A DNA stretch of 55,188 bases from an uncultured Clostridia bacterium (GCA_945877515.1 CAMCSE010000008.1:1-55188); one strand, 5' to 3'. Counted from the first letter of the stretch, positions 35,733 to 44,669 are shown. A program made the numbers and translations. Notes: generated by a model from the sequence alone, not told the origin.

Positions 35733-37025
35733 TTATTCTCCTCCATACAGCCGCTTGACAGCGCAGCGGGCGTCCCACAGGATCCGCTCACGATCCAGCG
35801 TCAGAAATTCTCCGTTTTCATACAGCACCCGGCCGTCCACCATGGTCATACACACGTCGGCCGCCTGCGCGCTGTACACCGCCAGTCCCGCCGTATCCAG
35901 ATGGGGGAACAGATGGGGCCGGTCCAGATCGATCGCTATCATATCCGCCCGCTTCCCGGCCTCGATGATGCCGGTGTCCTCTCTCCCCTGGGCCCGCGCG
36001 CCGTTGACGGTGGCCATATCCAATACCTGCGCGGCAGGCAGCAGGGAGGTATCCTGCCGGTAGCCATCGTGGATGATGGCCGCCAGATGCATCTCCTCCG
36101 GCATATTCAGGTTGTTGTTGCTGGCGGCGCCGTCGGTACCCAGCGCTACGTTAACGCCTTCCGCCAACAGCTCCGGAATGGGTGCAAACCCGCTGCCCAG
36201 CTTCATGTTGCTGGTGGGATTGTGGGCCACGGACACGCCTCTGCGCCGCAGCAGCGCCCGATCCTCCGCCGTCACCCATACACAGTGGGCGGCAGTGCAG
36301 GGCACGTCAAACACCCCCAGATCGTTCATCCACTGGGCCGGCGTCTTACCGTACTTGGCCAGGCAGTTCTCATGCTCGCTTTTTGTCTCGCTGAGATGAA
36401 TATGCATCTGCGCGCCCGCCTGGCGGCTCCACGCCGCCGTCCCCGCCGCCACATCGGCGTTGCAGGTATACTCCGCGTGCAGGCAGCCGTCCACCCGGAC
36501 GCGCCCGCCGGCGGCGTTGTGCCAGTCGGCATAAAACTGCTCCAGCTTGCGGGCGCTCTCGTTTTTGTCATAGGTGTCCGCCGGGTCAAAGGCCTGTACC
36601 GGATAGCACAGATTGGCCTTTATACCGGAGTCCGCCACCAGCTTTGCCGTCTCCCATGGGAAGAAATACATGTCGGTAAAGCTGGTGGTGCCGCATGCCA
36701 GCATCTCCAGCAGCGCCAGCGCCGTACCGATCCGGATATCCTCCCCGGTCAGCCGTGCCTCCACGGGAAACACGCTGTCAAACAGCCACCTTTGCAGCGG
36801 CAGATCCGTGCCAACGCCCCGCAGCAGCGTCATGGCGGCGTGGGTGTGGGCGTTTACCAATCCCGGCAGCAGCAGCTTTCCGGACATATCCTTCTCCCGG
36901 TCAAAGTCCCCCTCCGGCCGGGCGGCACCCACCGCGGCGATCATCGTGCCGTCGACGGCCACAAAGCCGTCGCGGATCACGCCCTGCGGCGTATAGATAC
37001 AGGCATTTTTCAGCAGTGTTTTCAT
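35733..37025 (-). CDS. Amidohydrolase, 5'-methylthioadenosine/S-adenosylhomocysteine (5'-deoxyadenosine) deaminase
   Basis: LLPGLVNAHTHAAMTLLRGVGTDLPLQRWLFDSVFPVEARLT; HLSETKSEHE; HCVWV; VALGTDGAASNNNLNM. Confidence 0.92.
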   Translation of the reverse strand: MKTLLKNACIYTPQGVIRDGFVAVDGTMIAAVGAARPEGDFDREKDMSGKLLLPGLVNAHTHAAMTLLRGVGTDLPLQRWLFDSVFPVEARLTGEDIRIGTALALLEMLACGTTSFTDMYFFPWETAKLVADSGIKANLCYPVQAFDPADTYDKNESARKLEQFYADWHNAAGGRVRVDGCLHAEYTCNADVAAGTAAWSRQAGAQMHIHLSETKSEHENCLAKYGKTPAQWMNDLGVFDVPCTAAHCVWVTAEDRALLRRRGVSVAHNPTSNMKLGSGFAPIPELLAEGVNVALGTDGAASNNNLNMPEEMHLAAIIHDGYRQDTSLLPAAQVLDMATVNGARAQGREDTGIIEAGKRADMIAIDLDRPHLFPHLDTAGLAVYSAQAADVCMTMVDGRVLYENGEFLTLDRERILWDARCAVKRLYGGE

Positions 37026-37029
37026 CCTC

Positions 37030-37851
37030 TCATATCCTCGCAAGTACTTTTTTCAGGTACGCGCTGAAATTGTCGGCCACCAGATGGCCCACCTCATTGA
37101 CCTCCTCATCGGTCAGGGGCTGATCCAGGATCCCCGCCGCCATGTTGGTGATGACGGAGAAACCCAGGCACGGCAACCCGCAGTGGGCCGCCGTCAGCGC
37201 CTCGGTAACGGTGGACATTCCCACCGCGTCGCCGCCCAGTGTCCGGATGGCCCGGATCTCCGCCGGCGTCTCAAACTGGGGGCCCTGCATGAAGAAATAG
37301 CATCCCTCGTGGAAGGTAAGACCGCTGCCTTCGGCGCACTGGCGGGCAATGGCCCGCAGCCGGGGACTGTACATCTTCTGCACGTCGAAAAACCGCGGCC
37401 CAAACTCCGGAATGTTGGGCCCTCTCATGGGTGAGCAGCCGGAGAACATGATCTGATCGTTGATGATCATGATATCGCCGGGCTTATAGTCCAGATTGAC
37501 GCCGCCGGCGGCATTGGTCAGGATCACCGCCCGGCAGCCCAGCAGCTTGAACAGCCGGATGGGCGCCGTTAACTGGGGGAAATCATACCCCTCATATGAG
37601 TGGAACCGTCCGGACATACACACCACGCCCTTGCCGCCGATGGTGCCGCAGATCAGCTTTCCCGCGTGGGTGGCCACCGTGGAACGCAGAAAGTGAGGGA
37701 TCTCCTCATAAGGGATCACCACAGGGTTTTCCACCTGCGCGGCAAAAGGCCCCAGCGAGGAGCCCAAAATGATGCCGATCTCCGGCTGAAAATTCAGCTT
37801 TTCCCGAACATATCGGGCGCTTTTTTCAAAGTAAGCATAGGTGTATTCCAT
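37030..37851 (-). CDS. Purine nucleoside phosphorylase
   Basis: IGIILGSSLGPFA...VCMSGRFHSYEGYDFPQLTAPIRLFKLLGCRAVILTNAAGGVN...GPQFETPAEIRAIRTLGGDAVGMSTVTE. Confidence 0.95.
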   Translation of the reverse strand: MEYTYAYFEKSARYVREKLNFQPEIGIILGSSLGPFAAQVENPVVIPYEEIPHFLRSTVATHAGKLICGTIGGKGVVCMSGRFHSYEGYDFPQLTAPIRLFKLLGCRAVILTNAAGGVNLDYKPGDIMIINDQIMFSGCSPMRGPNIPEFGPRFFDVQKMYSPRLRAIARQCAEGSGLTFHEGCYFFMQGPQFETPAEIRAIRTLGGDAVGMSTVTEALTAAHCGLPCLGFSVITNMAAGILDQPLTDEEVNEVGHLVADNFSAYLKKVLARI

Positions 37852-38017
37852 GGATACGCCTCCTCATTTCATTCTGTGTCGATTCTATCACATCGGCCCC
37901 ATGGTGTCAATTTCACGCTCTTCCACAATTTTCGCCGGAAATCCCAGCAGAAAGGTCTTGCTTTTTTTTATTTTCATGATACAATAACGTTGACAAATCT
38001 TAATGGAGGTACTCAAA

Positions 38018-38191
38018 ATGGCTTATCAGATCGGTTCCGCTTGCGTCAGCTGCGGCGCTTGCGCAGATGCTTGCCCCGTGGGCGCTATCTCCCAGGGCGA
38101 TTCTCAGTATGTGATCGACGCCAATGCCTGCCTGGACTGCGGTTCTTGCAGCGACACCTGCCCCAATGGCGCCATCAGCCCCGCTGAGTAA
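38018..38191 (+). CDS. 2[4Fe-4S] ferredoxin
   Basis: 57 aa with CVSCGACADACP and CLDCGSCSDTCP. Confidence 0.97.
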   Translation: MAYQIGSACVSCGACADACPVGAISQGDSQYVIDANACLDCGSCSDTCPNGAISPAE

Positions 38192-38203
38192 GATGCGTAC
38201 ATG

Positions 38204-38239
38204 AAAAACAGCCGGTGCGTATGCATCGGCTGTTTTTTT
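38204..38239 (+). terminator. Terminator after ferredoxin
   Basis: AAAACAGCCGGTGC/GCATCGGCTGTTTTTTT. Confidence 0.85.
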
Positions 38240-38297
38240 ATCGGATTGCAAAAATTCCAAACTGTGCTATACTGGATCGTACAAAGGAGGGCTGTCT

Positions 38298-39011
38298 ATG
38301 GAACGCGCGGAGCGGCTGTGGCCCAATGGCCCGCAGTATTGGTATGATGAACAGTGCTTCCCGCCCTCCACCGATTCGTTTTTATTGGGAAGCTTTCCCG
38401 CGCTGCGGCGGGGTGAACGGGTCTGCGACCTGGGTGCCGGAGCCGGCCTTCTGGGCCTGCTGCTGCTGGCAAGAGAGCCTTCCTTACAGCTTACCGGCAT
38501 CGAGCTGGATGGTCATGCCTGCCATATGATGGCCCGCAACGCCGCTGTCAACGGCTTGTCCCTGTCGGTCATGCAGGCCGACCTGCGCAACCGGGCCGGT
38601 CTCCCGTCGGGACAGTTCCGGCTGTTGGTGTCCAATCCGCCCTATTTCGCGCCCCACACCGGCGCGGTGTCGGAGGGCCACCGCGGTCAGGCCCGTGCTG
38701 AGCTCACCGCCTCCCTCTATGACATATGTGCCGCCGCGGCACGGCTGCTGCAATGGGGCGGCCGCCTGTGTCTGGTGTACCGACCGGAACGGCTGGCGGC
38801 ACTGATGACCGCCGCCGCGGCCCACGGTCTGGAGCCGAAGCGGCTGCGTTTCGTCCAGCACACCGCTGGGAGCGCCCCCTCGCTGCTGCTGTTGGAGTGC
38901 CGCCGGGGCGGTAAGCCCGGCCTCACCATAGAGCCGCCCCTGCTGCTGCGCCTGCCGGACGGCAGCGAATCCCCCGATGTCCGCCGCGCCTATTTCAGAG
39001 ACAAGGAGTGA
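38298..39011 (+). CDS. TrmN6/YfiC-like tRNA1(Val) adenine methyltransferase
   Basis: FPPSTDSFLLGSF...CDLGAGAGLLGLLLLARE...VSNPPYFAP. Confidence 0.9.
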   Translation: MERAERLWPNGPQYWYDEQCFPPSTDSFLLGSFPALRRGERVCDLGAGAGLLGLLLLAREPSLQLTGIELDGHACHMMARNAAVNGLSLSVMQADLRNRAGLPSGQFRLLVSNPPYFAPHTGAVSEGHRGQARAELTASLYDICAAAARLLQWGGRLCLVYRPERLAALMTAAAAHGLEPKRLRFVQHTAGSAPSLLLLECRRGGKPGLTIEPPLLLRLPDGSESPDVRRAYFRDKE

Positions 39012-39017
39012 CCCATT

Positions 39018-39848
39018 ATGCCCGGAACCTTATACCTGGTGGCCACCCCCATCGGTAATCTGGGAGACTTCTCTCCCCGCGCCGTGGAAACGCTGCAAAA
39101 CGCCGATTTCATTGCCGCTGAGGATACCCGTGTTTCGGTGAAGCTTTTGAACCATTTCGACATCAAAAAGCCGCTGGTCAGCTATCACGAGCACAACCGT
39201 GCCGCTGCGGGACAGGCGATTCTCACCCGCCTGCTGTCCGGTGAGACCTGTGCGCTGGTCACCGACGCGGGGATGCCCGCCATCAGTGATCCCGGTGAGG
39301 ATCTGGTGCGTCTGTGCGCCGAAAACGGCATCACCGTGCAGGCCATCCCTGGCTGCTGCGCCGCCGTCTACGCGCTGGCCGTCTCCGGTCTGCCCACAGG
39401 CCGCTTCACCTTTGAGGGATTTCTTCCCTCCGGCAAAAAGGAGCGCCGGGAACAGCTGCAGGAGCTGTCCGGCGAGACACGCACCATGATCTTTCACGAA
39501 GCGCCCCACCGTCTCCGCGCCACGCTCTGCGACATGGCGGAGCTGCTGGGCGGTGACAGACGCATTGCCCTGTGCCGGGAATTGACCAAGCTTCACGAGG
39601 AGACAGTGCGCACCACATTGTCCGCCGCAGCGGACTACTACGCCGCCAACGAGCCCAGGGGCGAATATGTGCTGGTGGTGGCCGGCCGGGAGAAAGCTGC
39701 CGCCTCCGCCCTGACGCTGGAGGAGGGTGTGGCGCTGGTACTGCGCCGCCGTGCCGAGGGCCAGCGCCTGAAGGACGCTGTCCGGGCGGTGGCCGACGAC
39801 ACCGGCCTGAGCCGCAACGCCCTGTACGACGCGGCATTGAAGCAATAA
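39018..39848 (+). CDS. rsmI: 16S rRNA (cytidine(1402)-2'-O)-methyltransferase
   Basis: GTLYLVATPIGNLGDFSPRAVETL...ISDPGEDLVRLCAENGI. Confidence 0.96.
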   Translation: MPGTLYLVATPIGNLGDFSPRAVETLQNADFIAAEDTRVSVKLLNHFDIKKPLVSYHEHNRAAAGQAILTRLLSGETCALVTDAGMPAISDPGEDLVRLCAENGITVQAIPGCCAAVYALAVSGLPTGRFTFEGFLPSGKKERREQLQELSGETRTMIFHEAPHRLRATLCDMAELLGGDRRIALCRELTKLHEETVRTTLSAAADYYAANEPRGEYVLVVAGREKAAASALTLEEGVALVLRRRAEGQRLKDAVRAVADDTGLSRNALYDAALKQ

Positions 39849-39883
39849 AAACATCCCCACCGCCGCGGCGGTGGGGATGTTTT
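39847..39883. terminator. Bidirectional terminator between rsmI and AbrB-like gene
   Basis: AAAAACATCCCCACCGCC/GGCGGTGGGGATGTTTT. Confidence 0.85.
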
Positions 39884-39889
39884 CGCGTG

Positions 39890-40132
39890 TCAGCTGTTTT
39901 TCAGGTCCCTGAGACATCTGGGACAGATGTTCTTGTCCTTGTACGTCACCAGATCTCTGCTGCTGTCACAAAAGACACAGCTGGGCCGAAACTTCTTCAA
40001 TACGATGGTAGAGCCATCCACATAAATCTCCAAAGCATCCTTCTCAGCAATGTCCAATGTGCGGCGCAGTTCAATGGGAAGTACGATCCGCCCCAGTTCG
40101 TCTACCTTTCTCACAATGCCGGTCGACTTCAC
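39890..40132 (-). CDS. AbrB family transition-state regulator with C-terminal CxxC...CxxC motif
   Basis: GTG start 40132 with GGAGAGG RBS; VKSTGIVRKVDELGRIVLPIELRRTLDI; CVFCDSSRDLVTYKDKNICPRC. Confidence 0.92.
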   Translation of the reverse strand: MKSTGIVRKVDELGRIVLPIELRRTLDIAEKDALEIYVDGSTIVLKKFRPSCVFCDSSRDLVTYKDKNICPRCLRDLKNS

Positions 40133-40297
40133 GCAAACCTCTCCTCTGCTCTGCTTCTCACCCCAGGGTGAGTTCCTTTGCCCATTCATCATGCCATATT
40201 TTTACCAGTTTGTCAACTGTACGTCGACATAATATCCAATTTTTTTACAAATATCGCCGTTCCTTCTGTGCATATAGTTTATCCGAGGTGAGATAAT

Positions 40298-40876
40298 ATG
40301 GCGATGCCTTACTTTTTGACAGGTCTTTTTTCCCTTTCGCTGTTGTTCGGCTGTGCCACAGGACAGCTGTCCGCCGTCTCTGCCGCCGCCCTGACCGGCG
40401 CGCAGTCCGCGGTAGAGCTGTGCCTTTCCATGGCAGGGGCCATCTGCCTGTGGAGCGGCGTTATGACGCTGATGGACCGCTGCGGCCTCAGCGAAAAGCT
40501 TGCCGCTCTGCTGCGTCCGCTGCTGCGCCGCATCCTGCCCAACGCCAGCCGCGACAGTGAAACATTGGCCGCTCTCAGCGCCAACGTCTCCGCCAACCTT
40601 CTGGGACTGGGCAACGCCGCCACACCACTGGGCATCCGTGCCGCCACCAGAATGGCGCAGGGCTGCAGCGGCGTGGCCAGCGATGAGCTGTGCCGTCTGG
40701 TGGTGCTGAACACCGCCTCCATCCAACTGCTGCCCACCACCGTGGCTGCCGTCCGCAGTGCCCATGGCTGCGCGGCCCCCTTCGACATTCTGCCTGCCGT
40801 ATGGCTCTCCTCGGTGCTGTCAGTATCGGCGGGCCTGCTGGCAGCCCGTGGGCTTCAGGCCGTCTGGCGGCGCTGA
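40298..40876 (+). CDS. spmA: Spore maturation protein A
   Basis: SMAGAICLWSGVMTLMDRCGLSEKLAALLRPLLRRILP...SANVSANLLGLGNAATPLGIRA. Confidence 0.93.
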   Translation: MAMPYFLTGLFSLSLLFGCATGQLSAVSAAALTGAQSAVELCLSMAGAICLWSGVMTLMDRCGLSEKLAALLRPLLRRILPNASRDSETLAALSANVSANLLGLGNAATPLGIRAATRMAQGCSGVASDELCRLVVLNTASIQLLPTTVAAVRSAHGCAAPFDILPAVWLSSVLSVSAGLLAARGLQAVWRR

Positions 40877-40877
40877 T

Positions 40878-41393
40878 ATGGACCTTACCTCTCTGTTGAT
40901 CCCTCTGCTGCTGGCGGCGGTAACAGCATGGGGACTGGGAAAGCATGTGGACGTATACACTGCCCTGACGGACGGCGCCGCCGAGGGTCTGCGGGTGCTG
41001 CTGCGGATCTTTCCCAATCTGGTGGCGCTGCTGACAGCGGTGTATATGTTCCGCGCCTCCGGTGCGCTGGACTTCCTCACCACGGCCTTTGCGCCGGTGC
41101 TGACAGCCATCGGCATCCCGCCGGAAACAACGCCGCTGCTGCTGATCCGTCCCCTCAGCGGCAGCGGAGCGCTGGCCGCCGGCAGTGAACTGATGGAGAC
41201 CTACGGCCCCGACAGCACCATCGGCCGCACGGCAGCGGTCATGCTGGGCTGCACCGAAACCACCTTTTATACCATCGCTGTCTATTTCGGCGCGGCAGGC
41301 ATCAAAAAGATCCGCTATACCATTCCCGCCGCTCTTACGGCGGATCTGGTAGGCTTTCTGGCGGCGGCATGGTGTGTCCGCTGGTTCTTTTGA
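40878..41393 (+). CDS. spmB: Spore maturation protein B
   Basis: YTALTDGAAEGLRVLLRIFPNLVALLTAVYMFRASGALD...IRPLSGSGALA; directly follows spmA. Confidence 0.93.
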   Translation: MDLTSLLIPLLLAAVTAWGLGKHVDVYTALTDGAAEGLRVLLRIFPNLVALLTAVYMFRASGALDFLTTAFAPVLTAIGIPPETTPLLLIRPLSGSGALAAGSELMETYGPDSTIGRTAAVMLGCTETTFYTIAVYFGAAGIKKIRYTIPAALTADLVGFLAAAWCVRWFF

Positions 41394-41415
41394 ACCGCAC
41401 CCTGCTTGTGCCGCA

Positions 41416-41478
41416 CCGTTCTTAACGCCGTTCTTAACAGAGTTTTAACTTGTCTCTTTCGCCCGTTTATTATATAAT
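41416..41478 (+). promoter_or_regulatory. Promoter of DUF1538/P-II-like operon with three TTAAC direct repeats
   Basis: CCGTTCTTAACG-CCGTTCTTAACA tandem, TTAAC at 41422, 41434, 41445; TTGTCT (41450-41455)-17 bp-TATAAT (41473-41478). Confidence 0.65.
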
Positions 41479-41557
41479 ATTTGGTAATTATAATCTTCCT
41501 TGCGGCGCACCGGGATCGGCGCGCCCCTTTGTTACCCGACAGAAAAGGAGCGTTATT

Positions 41558-43084
41558 TTGACCAGTCGTAAAATTATCAACAGTAAACTGAAGGAAGCGG
41601 TGGATTCCGTACTGCCCATCACCATCATCGTGGCGGTCCTGTGTTTCTTCTTCATCCCCGTGGGAAGCGGACTGATGCTGGCCTTTCTGGTGGGCGCGCT
41701 GATGCTGATTGTGGGCATGGGCTTGTTCACACTGGGCGCGGAGCTGTCCATGACCCAGATGGGCAATTTGGTGGGCGCGAAAATGACCAAATCCCGCCGC
41801 CTGTGGCTGATTCTGGTACTGGCCTTTATTTTAGGCCTTGCTATCACCATCGCCGAGCCGGATCTGCAGGTACTGGCGCAAAATGTGCCGGGCATCGACA
41901 AAACCATGCTGATTCTGACGGTCTCCGCCGGTGTGGGCATTTTCCTGACCATCTGCATGCTGCGTATCCTGCTGGGTATCTCCCTGCGGACGCTGCTGCT
42001 GATCTTTTATGGACTCGTGTTTCTGCTGGCCGCCTTGTCAGACCCTGACTTCCTTTCGGTGGCCTTTGACTCCGGCGGCGTCACCACCGGTCCCATGACG
42101 GTGCCGTTCATTATGGCGCTGGGCGTGGGTGTCGCCTCCATCCGAAGCGATGAAAAAGCCAAGGCCGACAGCTTCGGTCTGGTGGCGCTGTGCTCCATCG
42201 GTCCCATTCTGGCGGTTCTGCTGCTGGGCTTCCTCTATCCGGAGACCACCACGGCCACCTCTGAAACAGTGGTCAACAGCTTTGAGACCACGCTGACCGT
42301 AGGCTATGGCTATCTGGAGGAGCTTCCCCTTATGATGGGCGAGGTTGCCGTGGCGCTGCTGCCCATCTGTGTATTCTTCCTGCTGTTTCAGGTGTTCTCC
42401 CTGCGCCTGCGGAAGCTGCCGCTGCTGCGGATCCTAATCGGTGTGGCGTATACATATGTAGGGCTCGTTCTGTTCCTCACCGGTGTAAATGTCGGATTCT
42501 CTTCATTGGGCTATGTGCTGGGCGGCGTCATGGTAGAGCGGGGACTGGGCCTGCTGCTGATCCCGCTGGCCACGCTGATGGGCTGGTTCATCATCAATGC
42601 CGAGCCTGCTGTCCATGTGCTGAACAAGCAGGTGGAGGAGCTCAGCGCCGGTGCCATCTCCTCCCGGGCCATGGGCATGAGCCTTTCCATCGCCGTGGCG
42701 GCGGCCATGGGCCTTGCCATGGTGCGTGTGCTGACGGGGATCTCCATTCTGTGGTTTGTCCTGCCGGGTTATATCATTGCCCTGGGGCTGTCCTTCTTCG
42801 TGCCCAGTACCTTCACCGCCATCGCCTTTGACTCTGGCGGTGTGGCCTCCGGTCCCCTGACCGCCACCTTTATGCTGCCCTTTGCCATGGGCGCCACCAC
42901 CGCGCTGGGCGGCAACATCATGACGGACGCTTTCGGTCTGGTGGCGCTGGTGGCCATGATGCCTCTCATCACCGTGCAGGTGATGGGCGCCATCTACGTC
43001 ATCAAGACCCGCCGTGTCAAGGAGCAGGATGCCGCGCTGGATCTCAGCGACGAGGGCGTCATCGAACTGTGGGAGGTGGCCTGA
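41558..43084 (+). CDS. DUF1538 domain membrane protein, two repeats
   Basis: TTG start with AAAAGGAG RBS; repeated AFDSGGVTTGPMT and AFDSGGVASGPLT, ADSFGLVALCSIGPI and TDAFGLVALVAMMPL. Confidence 0.85.
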   Translation: MTSRKIINSKLKEAVDSVLPITIIVAVLCFFFIPVGSGLMLAFLVGALMLIVGMGLFTLGAELSMTQMGNLVGAKMTKSRRLWLILVLAFILGLAITIAEPDLQVLAQNVPGIDKTMLILTVSAGVGIFLTICMLRILLGISLRTLLLIFYGLVFLLAALSDPDFLSVAFDSGGVTTGPMTVPFIMALGVGVASIRSDEKAKADSFGLVALCSIGPILAVLLLGFLYPETTTATSETVVNSFETTLTVGYGYLEELPLMMGEVAVALLPICVFFLLFQVFSLRLRKLPLLRILIGVAYTYVGLVLFLTGVNVGFSSLGYVLGGVMVERGLGLLLIPLATLMGWFIINAEPAVHVLNKQVEELSAGAISSRAMGMSLSIAVAAAMGLAMVRVLTGISILWFVLPGYIIALGLSFFVPSTFTAIAFDSGGVASGPLTATFMLPFAMGATTALGGNIMTDAFGLVALVAMMPLITVQVMGAIYVIKTRRVKEQDAALDLSDEGVIELWEVA

Positions 43085-43085
43085 T

Positions 43086-43760
43086 ATGGAACTGTACTAC
43101 CTGATGAGCATTACCGACCGTGAACGGGCGGAGGATATGGCGGCGCTGTACCGGGACGCCGGGCTGAACCTGGTCACTACCATGCTGGGCCGGGGCACCG
43201 CCACGCCTGAGCATCTGGCGCTGTACGGCCTGTCCCGGACAGAGAAAGCCGTGACCGGCGCGGTGGTAGGTGCGGACGTGATGAAGCAGCTGTTCCGCGC
43301 CGCCAAGCGCAAGCTGTTTATTGACATCCCCGGCAACGGCCTGATGCTGGCCATACCCCTGAAAAGCGTCAGCAGCGGGCGGACGCTTGCCTATCTGACA
43401 GACGGCGGCAAAGCCGCCAGCGGAGGTGTACCGACAATGAATTTTGAGTACGAGCTGATCGTGGTGATCCTGAACGAAGGCCATTCCGATATGGTGATGG
43501 ACGCGGCCCGCAGCGCAGGCGCCGGCGGCGGTACGGTGCTGCACGCCAAGGGCACCGGCGGCATCGGCACCGAGAAGTTTTTCGGCGTGTCTCTGGCCGA
43601 CGAAAAGGACGTCATTTACATCGTAGCCAGCGGCAAAGAGAAAGCCGCCATTATGAACGCCATCAATAAAGAGGCCGGTCCCTCCACCAAGGCGGGTGCC
43701 ATCAGCTTCTCCCTGCCGGTGTCTGACGTAGCGGGTCTGCGCCGTCTGGACGACGAATGA
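43086..43760 (+). CDS. P-II-like nitrogen regulatory protein, two tandem P-II-like modules
   Basis: LVTTMLGRGTAT...KRKLFIDIP and GGGTVLHAKGTG...KFFGVSLADEKDVIYIVASGKEKAAIMNAI; starts 1 nt after the DUF1538 stop. Confidence 0.8.
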   Translation: MELYYLMSITDRERAEDMAALYRDAGLNLVTTMLGRGTATPEHLALYGLSRTEKAVTGAVVGADVMKQLFRAAKRKLFIDIPGNGLMLAIPLKSVSSGRTLAYLTDGGKAASGGVPTMNFEYELIVVILNEGHSDMVMDAARSAGAGGGTVLHAKGTGGIGTEKFFGVSLADEKDVIYIVASGKEKAAIMNAINKEAGPSTKAGAISFSLPVSDVAGLRRLDDE

Positions 43761-43772
43761 TCCCACAAGCGG

Positions 43773-43805
43773 AAAAGACGGCTGACCAATGGTCAGTCGT
43801 CTTTT
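43773..43805 (+). terminator. Terminator after P-II-like gene
   Basis: AAAAGACGGCTGACC/GGTCAGTCGTCTTTT. Confidence 0.85.
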
Positions 43806-43919
43806 GGCGTGATGTAAAGATAGTCCGCCGGGGCGGCAGTGTCTCCGGTGCAGCGGCGTTATGCAGGTCAAACCGATAAGCTTGCCGCAGCGCCGCCCGG
43901 TATTTTGTCAAAAGTCGTT

Positions 43920-44645
43920 TTATATCGCGTCATCTCCAACGGTCTCCACGCAAAAGCCGTGATACCCGCAGCAGGTACAGGTCAGTTTCCGGGCAGAGGG
44001 AGTATGGCGGGCAAAAAACGCCTCTTTGAATTTTGGCCGGAACACGGCATGGCACTGGGGGCAGATGTAGGCCACCCGCCTGAAATAGTACCGGCTACCC
44101 CATATGCCATAGGGTACGGACAGCAGCAGATACAGCACACAGGGCCACCAGATCCCCATGGCGATCCACAGGACAATGCCCGTTACCTCCAGCAGCGACA
44201 TGGGGATCCCTGTCAGCAGCAATATCCCATGCACCCTCTTCAGTTGTTGTCGTTTCTCCATCAGACGCGCTATGTCGCCAATGGATTCCACAGAGAACTG
44301 CTCCTGCTGCTTCGCCTGACGCTGCAGCGCCTCTACCTTTTCCAGTTTGGCCTGCTGCTGCGCAATTTCACAGTGCAGGGTCTGTGCCTGCTGCTCCAGC
44401 AGCAGCGTAATGACCCGACCCGGCTCTTCCTCCTCCAGCAGCTGAGCAATGGCGTCGATGGGCAGGCCCATGTCCCGCAGAAAGCAGATGATTTTCAGCC
44501 GCCGCAGATCACCGTCGGTATACAGCCGCCGTCCCCCTTCGGACAGTTCGCTGGGGATCAGGATACCCCGGGTATCATAGTATTGTACCGTCCGCACGGT
44601 AACGCCGCACAGCTTTGCCAGCTCGCCTGTGGTGTATTTTGACAT
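43920..44645 (-). CDS. MerR family regulator with zinc-ribbon/TM-like C-terminus
   Basis: YTTGELAKLCGVTVRTVQYYDTRGILIPSELSEGGRRLYTDGDLRRLKIICFLRDMG. Confidence 0.92.
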   Translation of the reverse strand: MSKYTTGELAKLCGVTVRTVQYYDTRGILIPSELSEGGRRLYTDGDLRRLKIICFLRDMGLPIDAIAQLLEEEEPGRVITLLLEQQAQTLHCEIAQQQAKLEKVEALQRQAKQQEQFSVESIGDIARLMEKRQQLKRVHGILLLTGIPMSLLEVTGIVLWIAMGIWWPCVLYLLLSVPYGIWGSRYYFRRVAYICPQCHAVFRPKFKEAFFARHTPSARKLTCTCCGYHGFCVETVGDDAI

Positions 44646-44669
44646 AGCGTTTCACCTCCTTATGACGCC

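Noticed and set aside
34851-37067. 738-aa plus-strand ORF across mtnA and the deaminase
   Set aside because: Runs antisense through two real genes and their intergenic gap; His/Gly/Arg-rich shadow translation.
37921-38017. Possible small RNA or riboswitch upstream of the ferredoxin
   Set aside because: No convincing conserved structure seen; too short to support a call.
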